From the NCBI GenBank assembly GCA_021781095.1, contig JAJXXM010000269.1, forward strand, positions 1-19,854: DNA of 19,854 nucleotides. The letters run 5' to 3'. Positions within the stretch are counted from its first letter, which is position 1. The number at the start of each line of letters is the position of its first letter. The position numbers were made by a program, and so were the translations under genes. Shown here piece by piece: positions 13,878 to 19,854 of this stretch. The notes under the pieces are model-generated. The model saw only the letters and a list, made by a program, of their open reading frames with translations. It was not told the origin of the DNA and ran no database searches. The DNA is from a bacterium (lineage in GTDB: Bacteria; Eremiobacterota; Eremiobacteria; Baltobacterales; Baltobacteraceae).

Positions 13878-14437
13878 TAGTTTTCGGTCTTCGCGTCTCC
13901 GCGCGGTAGCGAGAAGGAGATGAGCGCGTTGATCGGCGCGAGCCCTCGGCTGACCACCGCATAGGGCGTCACTTGCAGCCCGAGCGCCTCCAGACGTGCC
14001 TTGGCAGCAATTAACTCACTCGCATTCGTAATGACGTCCTCAAGTAACAGTACGTGCTGCCCCGGGGCGTACGCGCCTTCCACGTACTCGTCGGGAAAGG
14101 CGCCGTAGCCTTTGGGTTGTTTGCGAACGGCGAGCATCGGGAGGCCGGTGAGCTGCGAGACCGCCGTCGCGATGACGACGCCTCCGAGCTCGGTGCCGCC
14201 GATGACGTCGGGACGGAGATGTGCGATGACCGGGGTGAAAAGGCGCGCGATCCGCCGCAGCACCACCGGGTCGCTGAAAAGGCGAAACTTATCGATATAG
14301 TAGTCGCTGCGCACGCCGCCCGAGAGTTGGTAATCCCCTCGGGTCAGCGCGCGTTCGACGATGGTCTTGCGCAACCAGGCGATGTCGCCGGGCGGCACGA
14401 CCGATTCGCCCGGATGTCCTAGATGCTCCATTGCCAT
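13877..14437 (-). CDS. pyrE: Orotate phosphoribosyltransferase-like protein
   Basis: This family joins orotate to PRPP to give OMP in pyrimidine synthesis. The 186-residue protein has the PyrE features LSGGVRSDYYID (37-49), VIGGTELGGV (78-87) and the catalytic-loop start VRKQPKGYG (104-112). The PRPP-binding segment at 129-141 reads VLLLEDVITNASE. The acidic pair and VIT are kept, but the usual small Thr/Gly-rich loop (TTGGS type) is replaced by NASE. ATG at 14437 is chosen; a second in-frame ATG is at 14431 and a TTG at 14446. The start overlaps the end of the upstream solute-binding gene by 19 bp. OPRT activity is likely but the altered loop leaves some doubt. Confidence 0.8.
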   Translation of the reverse strand: MAMEHLGHPGESVVPPGDIAWLRKTIVERALTRGDYQLSGGVRSDYYIDKFRLFSDPVVLRRIARLFTPVIAHLRPDVIGGTELGGVVIATAVSQLTGLPMLAVRKQPKGYGAFPDEYVEGAYAPGQHVLLLEDVITNASELIAAKARLEALGLQVTPYAVVSRGLAPINALISFSLPRGDAKTEN

Positions 14438-16044
14438 GCGTTCCAACTCTCGACGACGTGATTGGGAGCGAACCCCTTAAACGAGGTGCTGATCGGTTCC
14501 ATCTGGCGTTCGTAGTACAGGTAGATCATCGGAACGTCGGTCGCGAGGAGTTGCTGGATCTTCGCATACGCCTTTTTGCGCGTCGCGCGGTCGTAGGAGG
14601 TCAGGGCGACCTTTTGCAGCGCCTCCATCTCCGGATTGCAGTAACGCGAGTAATTATATCCGCCCGGTGCGACGTTGGCGCAGGTGGTCTGCGTCGAATC
14701 GTCGGGGTCGATGCCGGCGTACCACCCGGCTAACGCGAGATCGAATTTCCCGCCTTGGAGGATGCCGCCGACGCTCGCCGGTGCGAAGAGGACGTCGCCG
14801 GCAAAATATTTCACTTGAACGTTAATGCCGACTTTGCGGAGCATCGCTTGGATGATCACGCTCTTTTTCACGCGCGTTGCGTTGGAGTTATCGGTAACCA
14901 GTACTAATTCCAGCTGCTGGCCGTTCTTCTCGCGAATTCCTCCGGGCCCGACTTTCCAGCCCGCCGCATCGAGGAGCGCGCGCGCCTTCGCCGGATCGTA
15001 CCCGATCGCTTTCACGTTCGGATCGTAGGACCACATAAAGGGCGGCACGTCGGCGAGCGCCATTTTCTCTTGCCCGAAGGTCAGCGTATCGATGATGCGC
15101 TGTTTGTCGATCGCCGCGGCGACGGCTTGGCGAACGCGGAGGCTCTTCAGGAAGGGGCGCTGCGTGTTCACATAGATGCCGGAGAAGCCGTTCGCGCTCA
15201 TCCAGCGGATATCGATTCCCGGGATATTCTTGATCACCGGGTAGTTGCTGATCGACGCCTGGAACATCCAGTCGATATCGTGCGTGCGCAGCAAGTTGAT
15301 CGTCGTGTTCTCGTCGGGAATGATGCGAATGGTGATGGTTTTTAATTTCGGCTTGCCGAGGAAAAAGTTGTCGTTGCGCAAGAGCGTGATGTGATCGCCG
15401 TGCACCCATTCGGCGAAGCGGAAGGGGCCGTCGCTGACCAGCGGTTCGCTATTGAAAGGAATCGTATTGATGTTTGGATACTTCGCGAGGACGTGCGCCG
15501 GCGCGATGAAATACGGCTGATCGCTATTGGTGAAGAAGGTGTCGACGAAGGGCGCGAACGGTTTTTTGAGGTGGACGACGACGGTGGAGGGGTTCGGAGC
15601 GTCGATCGATGCGATATCGGTATATCCGTGGCGCGAAATCACGTCGTTATTCGGATTCATGATCGCCTTCCACGAGAAAATCACGTCGGCAGCGGTCACG
15701 GGCTTTCCGTCGGTCCATTTCGCATCGGTTCGTAGGTGATAGGTAATCGTTAATCCGTGATTGGTGATTCCGCCGTTATGCAGCGTCGGCACCGCCGTGG
15801 CGAGCATCGGCTGCATGTGGCCCTGGGAGTCGGGAACGATGAGCGGCTCGAACATGAGCGCGTCGACCAAGACGTCGGTCGTATTGGAATTGAGCAACGG
15901 ATTGAGATTCTTCACGTCGCTCTGGACGGCGATGCGGAGATGGCCGGGCTCGACTCCGGCACCCGGGGTGCCCTGGTTTCCCGCTTTCGAACAGGCGACG
16001 ACGAGCGTAAGGAGCAGCGCTCCCGAGAGCAGGCGTTTCAACAA
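14419..16044 (-). CDS. ABC transporter solute-binding lipoprotein, peptide/nickel family (SBP family 5)
   Basis: A 541-residue extracytoplasmic binding protein of the oligopeptide/dipeptide type. A lipoprotein signal, LLLTLVVAC, puts the lipidated Cys at residue 18. The mature protein shows the family segments: LNPLLNSNTTDVLVDALMFEPL, YHLRTDAKWTDGKPVTAADV (the best-known SBP_bac_5 signature) and SDGPFRFAEW. The Tyr/Trp-rich C-terminal lobe ends VVESWNAWQWSI. The start is a TTG at 16044, because GGAGG lies eight bases upstream at 16053-16057. The frame is open further, but that extension would run into the preceding gene and would bury the signal peptide. No permease or ATPase genes are adjacent in the window, and the ligand is unknown. 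The 3' end overlaps pyrE. Confidence 0.92.
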   Translation of the reverse strand: MLKRLLSGALLLTLVVACSKAGNQGTPGAGVEPGHLRIAVQSDVKNLNPLLNSNTTDVLVDALMFEPLIVPDSQGHMQPMLATAVPTLHNGGITNHGLTITYHLRTDAKWTDGKPVTAADVIFSWKAIMNPNNDVISRHGYTDIASIDAPNPSTVVVHLKKPFAPFVDTFFTNSDQPYFIAPAHVLAKYPNINTIPFNSEPLVSDGPFRFAEWVHGDHITLLRNDNFFLGKPKLKTITIRIIPDENTTINLLRTHDIDWMFQASISNYPVIKNIPGIDIRWMSANGFSGIYVNTQRPFLKSLRVRQAVAAAIDKQRIIDTLTFGQEKMALADVPPFMWSYDPNVKAIGYDPAKARALLDAAGWKVGPGGIREKNGQQLELVLVTDNSNATRVKKSVIIQAMLRKVGINVQVKYFAGDVLFAPASVGGILQGGKFDLALAGWYAGIDPDDSTQTTCANVAPGGYNYSRYCNPEMEALQKVALTSYDRATRKKAYAKIQQLLATDVPMIYLYYERQMEPISTSFKGFAPNHVVESWNAWQWSI

Positions 16045-16052
16045 CGACGGAT

Positions 16053-16057
16053 CCTCC
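16053..16057 (-). promoter_or_regulatory. Ribosome binding site fixing a TTG start
   Basis: GGAGG on the minus strand, eight bases before the TTG at 16044, selects the start of the solute-binding lipoprotein. It places the signal peptide directly at the N-terminus. Another in-frame TTG follows immediately at 16041. Confidence 0.7.
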
Positions 16058-16091
16058 GAGTGTAGGGCGATAGGGTTTGAGGTGCGATGGG

Positions 16092-18086
16092 CTACGAGGC
16101 GGCGGCGGCGGGAACGCGCCCGGGCGGTGCCGGGTCGTACCGTTCGTGGCTCCACCGATAGGTTCCCAATCCTTGGGTTGCGGTGCGGAGTTCGGTGATA
16201 TAGCGCGAGAGTTCGACCAGCGGCACGTCGGCTTCGACGATTTCGCGTCCCTCCCGGTCGCTTGGTTTCATGCCGAGAATCTGTCCGCGCTTCGCGGTGA
16301 GCTGCCCGATCACCGTCGCGGTAAAGTTCGCGGGAATCATCACTTCAACCCGCGCGATCGGTTCCAAAATCACCGGCTTGCATTTCGGAAGCGCGTCGCG
16401 CACCGCCATGCTTGCGGCGGTGCGGAAAGACTGCTCGCTGGAATCGACGTCGTGGTACTGGCCGTCAAAGAGCGTCACGTGGAGATCGGTGACCGGGTAG
16501 CCGCTCGTTCCACGAGCGAGCGCTTCCCGGACGCCTTTCTCGACGGCGGGGATGAATTGCTTCGGAACGACGCCGCCGACGATCTCGTCGTCGAAGAGCA
16601 GCCCGCTCCCGCGCGGGCGCGGGCGAAAGCGAATGTGGACGTCGGCGAACTGCCCGTGCCCGCCGGTTTGGTGTTTGTACCGCGAGTGCACCTCGGTGCT
16701 CGCCGCGATCGTTTCGAGATACGGAACGGCGGGGGCCGCGACCTCGATCTCCACGCGATGTTTGCGCGCAAGCCGTTCGATCGCGATACCGACGTGTTGT
16801 TCGCCGCAGCCGAGAAGCAGTTGCTCGGAGGTGAATTGCGCTCGCGCGAGTTGCAGCGAGGGGTCTTCCTCGATAATGCGGGCGAGCATCTGCGAAATTT
16901 TTGCTTCGTCGATCCGTTCCTTCGGTTTGATGGCGACGGCAAAAACCGGAGCGGAGAAATCGATCGCCGGAAGCGGCTTCACCGATGGCGCGCCGGCGAG
17001 CGTCGATCCCGTCAGCACCCCTTCGAGGCGGGCGATGGCGACGATACTGCCGGGCCCGGCGCTCGCAATCGCTTCGCTCTTCTTTCCGAAGAGGCGATAG
17101 AGCCCGCCGACGCGCAGCCGCTCGCCGGTGCGAAGATCGATGATGGTCGCATCGCCGGTCAGCGTGCCATCGTGGATGCGCGCGACGGAGAGCTTCCCTG
17201 ATTGGGGATGAACGATCGTCTTTATCACCTGCGCGCGGAGGGGCGCGCGTTCGTCGCCGACCGGTGCGGGAAACCAGCGCTCGATCGCGCGCAACAGTGC
17301 CGGGACGCCGAAACCGTGAAGTCCGGCGGCGACGAGCACCGGGACGATTTGGTCGTGCGAGCACTCCTCGCAGAGGTCGCGGTCGATTTCATCGCTCGGC
17401 GGCTCGACGTCATCGAGTAGTTCTTGCATCAACGCGTCGTCGAAGTCGGCCATCGCTTCGAGCAGCGCTCGGTGCGCTTGCCGTGCGGGCAGATCGAAGG
17501 CCGGTTCGATCGCTTCGGGGCGATCGCCCGCGGCGGTGTATCGAGCGGCCTGCATCGTCGCGAGGTCGATGTAGCCGAGGAGTGCGTCGTCGCGGCGTAT
17601 CGGAAGTTGCTCGGCGACGACGTGACGCCCATAGAGGCGTTGCAACTCGGCAAGCGTCGCATCGAATTCCGCGCCGGGACGATCGAGCTTATTGACGACG
17701 ACGATGTGGGGCAATCGGAGGCGCTCGATCTCTTCCATCAGCGCGTGCGTGAGTGCGATGCGCGACGGGTCGGCTTCGACGACGACGACGGCTGCATCGA
17801 CGCCGCGCAGCGCCGCACGGGTCTCTTCGAAGAAATCGATGAAGCCCGGTGTATCGATGAGATTGATTTCAATGGAATCGTGCGTCGCGCGAGCGAAACC
17901 GACGCAGGTGGATTGAGCGTGGGCGATATCTTCAGGTTCGCAGTCGGTGGTGGTGGACCCATCGGTGACCGAGCCCCGGCGGGCGATTGCGCCCGATGAA
18001 AACAGCAACGCCTCGAGCAACGTCGTCTTGCCCGAGTGATGAGGGCCGACGAACGCGACGTTCCGAATACGGAAATCTTCGGACAT
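16092..18086 (-). CDS. EF-G-like translational GTPase (EF-G paralogue)
   Basis: A 664-residue GTPase with the full EF-G domain order. The P-loop GPHHSGKT is at 14-21, DTPG at 78-81 and NKLD at 132-135. These are followed by a beta-barrel domain II, a domain III with EQHVGIAIERL, a domain IV with YKHQTGGHGQFADV and GGVVPKQFIPAVEKG, and domain V with EVMIPANFTATVIGQLTAKRG. The P-loop differs from the AHIDAGKT form of housekeeping EF-G, and the protein is slightly shorter than 690-700 residues. This suggests the EF-G2/EF-G-like group, whose role is poorly defined. The start is supported by AGGAGG six bases upstream. It lies 21 bp after the PHP gene and 47 bp before the solute-binding gene, all on the minus strand. 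Confidence 0.9.
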   Translation of the reverse strand: MSEDFRIRNVAFVGPHHSGKTTLLEALLFSSGAIARRGSVTDGSTTTDCEPEDIAHAQSTCVGFARATHDSIEINLIDTPGFIDFFEETRAALRGVDAAVVVVEADPSRIALTHALMEEIERLRLPHIVVVNKLDRPGAEFDATLAELQRLYGRHVVAEQLPIRRDDALLGYIDLATMQAARYTAAGDRPEAIEPAFDLPARQAHRALLEAMADFDDALMQELLDDVEPPSDEIDRDLCEECSHDQIVPVLVAAGLHGFGVPALLRAIERWFPAPVGDERAPLRAQVIKTIVHPQSGKLSVARIHDGTLTGDATIIDLRTGERLRVGGLYRLFGKKSEAIASAGPGSIVAIARLEGVLTGSTLAGAPSVKPLPAIDFSAPVFAVAIKPKERIDEAKISQMLARIIEEDPSLQLARAQFTSEQLLLGCGEQHVGIAIERLARKHRVEIEVAAPAVPYLETIAASTEVHSRYKHQTGGHGQFADVHIRFRPRPRGSGLLFDDEIVGGVVPKQFIPAVEKGVREALARGTSGYPVTDLHVTLFDGQYHDVDSSEQSFRTAASMAVRDALPKCKPVILEPIARVEVMIPANFTATVIGQLTAKRGQILGMKPSDREGREIVEADVPLVELSRYITELRTATQGLGTYRWSHERYDPAPPGRVPAAAAS

Positions 18087-18107
18087 AGGAGCCCTCCTAG
18101 CGCCGCT

Positions 18108-19854
18108 CTATCGGCGTTTTGACTTTTTCGCCGAGGCGGTTTTCTTTCCAGCGGGTTTCTTCGCGGTTGCTTTTATTGCGGGGCGCGCAGCGGTTTTCTT
18201 GGCGGCCGGCTTCGTCACGCCGCCCTTTTTCACGCTCGCTTTTACCGGCGCGGCTTTCTTCGGCGCGACTTTCTTCACCGGAGCGGCCTTCTTTGCCGGG
18301 GCCTTTGCCGGAGGCGCCGCTTGCTTCGCGGGCGCCTTTTTCGGCGCAGGTTTTGCAGCCGCGCCTTTTTTGGGTGCGGGCGCCGATTTTTTCGCGCTCG
18401 CTTTCGGCGCCGGTTTTGCCGCGGTTTTCGCGGCAGCTTTTGCGGCGGGTTTCGCGGCGGGTTTCGCGGCGGGTTTCGCGGCGGGTTTCGCGGCGGGTTT
18501 CGCGGCCGATTTTGCCGCCGGTTTTGCCACCGCCTTCGCCGGTGGTTTTGCCGCGGTTTTTGCCGCCGGTTTCGCGACGGTTTTCGCAGGCGCAGCGGCC
18601 TTTTTGGCAGCCGGTTTGATCGACGGAGCTTTCGGTTCGGGGGCGCTCGCCGGCGCGGGTTTCTCTTTCGGCGTTTCTTTTGCGGGCTTCGCGGGTGCGG
18701 TGCGCTTCGGCGAGCTCCGCGCTCCGCGCGCGGTCTCGGGGGAGCCGGCGCTCGGCGATTTCGTTACGCGCTCCGGCGAACCGGCGCGCCGTTTCGAACC
18801 GACATCGCGCACGGTGCGCGCCCGTAGCTCGGCGAGCCTCCGCTCCTCTTCCTCGTCGATTTCGGGGAGGCCGAGCTCGGCCCGGCTGAATCCCGCGATA
18901 CTGGTGCCGGGCTGCGGTATGTCGACGCGTTTCGCGCGTTCGATGTGCTCGCGGCTCGCACGCAGCGCGACCTTCGCTAGGCGGCCGCCGATGGGGAAAA
19001 CGACCTCGTTGATCTCGAGTTCGCGCAAGATTTCAAGAATGCGGTCGAATCCGTTCCCTTGATCCTTCGGGCTGTGAGCGTCGGAGCCGATCGCGAGGGC
19101 GACCCCTTCGGCCGAGGCCTTGCGCATGAGGCGGGTATATGCCGCAAGCATCGCCTCGCGCTGTTCGGGGGCGACGCCCTCGCGGTACAGGAAGCGAACG
19201 TTGATCTCGATCGCGATGCCGCGCTCTTTGCAGATCTCCAGCAGACGATCTTCGTAGCTCTCGAGTTTCTTTGGATCGGGCCACGCGCCGAAGGTGGCGG
19301 CGACGTAGAAATGTCCGACGACGTGCGTCGGCAACGTCGAGATATCTTCAAAGAGTCGGTGGGTGTAGAGCTCCCAGAGGCGCTCCGCTCCGACGCCGTC
19401 GAGCAGATGGGCGAATTCGGGATTATCGAAGGGCCAGAGCCAGTCGGCCCCTTTTTCGGGATGCTCGATCGGCACGAAATGAACCGAACGGATGATGCCG
19501 TCGGGGCGCATCGCATCGATAATATTCGCGACGTCGGGGCGCGAGCGTGGGTCGTTATCGACCTCCGCGCCGATCGAGAATCGCATGCCGCGCCGCAACG
19601 CATCCGAGACGATCGTCGCGTGCGCGACGTCGACGACGGCGGTCTCCGCGGCGCCGTACACATCGCCCGCGAGCGCGAGTTTGAGCGCGCGGCGGACGGT
19701 GTTGATCGCACCGGGGTCTTCGAACGTCAAGAAATTCACGTGATCGCTCACCATGAGAAAACGTGGCGATCCGCGCCGACACGCGTGATAGAACCAAAGG
19801 AAAAGCATGCGCGCGCTATACGGCAACGGACGCTCCTCGGAAAACGCTCGATGT
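18108..19854 (-). CDS. PHP-domain phosphoesterase with histone H1-like C-terminal tail (5' partial)
   Basis: The frame is open to the right window edge. The edge residues read HRAFSEERPLPYSA, which look like the beginning of a PHP metal motif, so the true start lies outside. A TTG at 19826 is unlikely to be the start. The PHP domain covers the first 300 or so visible residues: VSDH near the N-terminus, then GAEVDND, SVHFVP, GHFYVA, IEINVRF and GSDAHSP, in the order of histidinol-phosphatase/PHP metal ligands. A coiled, charged stretch (EIDEEEERRLAELRA) leads to a tail of about 230 residues, nearly all Lys, Ala, Pro and Ser, with repeated AAKPAAK units and the end SAKKSKRR. Such tails resemble histone H1 and bacterial H1-like proteins and bind nucleic acid non-specifically. 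The gene leads a cluster with the EF-G-like gene. The combined function is inference. Confidence 0.85.
   Translation of the reverse strand, partial: HRAFSEERPLPYSARMLFLWFYHACRRGSPRFLMVSDHVNFLTFEDPGAINTVRRALKLALAGDVYGAAETAVVDVAHATIVSDALRRGMRFSIGAEVDNDPRSRPDVANIIDAMRPDGIIRSVHFVPIEHPEKGADWLWPFDNPEFAHLLDGVGAERLWELYTHRLFEDISTLPTHVVGHFYVAATFGAWPDPKKLESYEDRLLEICKERGIAIEINVRFLYREGVAPEQREAMLAAYTRLMRKASAEGVALAIGSDAHSPKDQGNGFDRILEILRELEINEVVFPIGGRLAKVALRASREHIERAKRVDIPQPGTSIAGFSRAELGLPEIDEEEERRLAELRARTVRDVGSKRRAGSPERVTKSPSAGSPETARGARSSPKRTAPAKPAKETPKEKPAPASAPEPKAPSIKPAAKKAAAPAKTVAKPAAKTAAKPPAKAVAKPAAKSAAKPAAKPAAKPAAKPAAKPAAKAAAKTAAKPAPKASAKKSAPAPKKGAAAKPAPKKAPAKQAAPPAKAPAKKAAPVKKVAPKKAAPVKASVKKGGVTKPAAKKTAARPAIKATAKKPAGKKTASAKKSKRR
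18442..18501 (-). repeat. Five perfect 12-bp tandem repeats in the H1-like tail
   Basis: On the plus strand GCGGCGGGTTTC is repeated five times without change. On the coding minus strand each unit encodes a Lys-Pro-Ala-Ala tetrapeptide. Degenerate copies continue on both sides. Exact repetition at the DNA level suggests recent expansion by slippage, so tail length may vary between strains. Confidence 0.85.

Noticed and set aside
16077..17201. 374-codon open frame on the plus strand
   Set aside because: It is antisense to the well-supported EF-G-like gene and has no motifs.
18199..19062. 287-codon Ala/Gly/Phe-rich frame on the plus strand
   Set aside because: It is the mirror of the H1-like tail: the repeated AAGF peptide arises from reading the 12-bp repeats in reverse. 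The opposite strand carries the PHP domain in frame.

Overview
The window is a 19.9 kb piece of a GC-rich bacterial chromosome, densely coded on both strands. Starts are mixed ATG, GTG and TTG, and stop/start overlaps are frequent. An apolipoprotein N-acyltransferase (Lnt) and lipobox-bearing products point to a diderm. ETF-quinone oxidoreductase and an O2-using ThiO point to aerobic heterotrophic metabolism. There are no rRNA, tRNA, phage or integrase genes. I cannot place the organism firmly; an uncultured high-GC phylum of the Eremiobacterota (WPS-2) type is a low-confidence guess from overall flavour only.

Left part (1-5460): the 3' end of a multi-membrane ABC-exporter-like gene; a convergent pair of short hairpin repeats; a small secreted or lipoprotein-like protein; an Lgt-superfamily-like membrane protein divergent from lnt (so a lipoprotein-maturation neighbourhood); then a minus-strand pair, a LOG/SLOG Rossmann protein overlapping a beta-CASP metallo-beta-lactamase.

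Middle (5537-9410): a tight plus-strand operon of ETF-QO, thiO, thiS and thiG. It joins a quinone-linked flavoprotein to the oxidative (glycine oxidase) branch of thiazole synthesis.

9411-10109 has no gene. It holds an array of REP-like repeats, mirrored in orientation. Their central hairpin stems vary between copies but keep pairing, and one half-unit has been amplified as a 26-bp tandem array. A roughly 120-nt long-range hairpin is embedded in the array.

Right part: a methyltransferase gene and a K+ channel gene start on opposite strands from the same CATG. The channel has Rossmann/RCK-type domains on both sides of its pore. It is translationally coupled to a Bcp peroxiredoxin and an RNase Z-like metallo-hydrolase. 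A terminator-like hairpin separates these from a minus-strand cluster read from the right edge: a PHP-domain phosphoesterase with a long histone H1-like Lys/Ala/Pro tail (5' end outside the window), an EF-G-like GTPase, a peptide-type ABC solute-binding lipoprotein, and an orotate phosphoribosyltransferase with an atypical PRPP loop.

The items most worth follow-up are the covarying repeat family with its embedded structured element, the RCK-pore-RCK channel with a CxxC at the pore mouth, and the PHP/H1-tail fusion.
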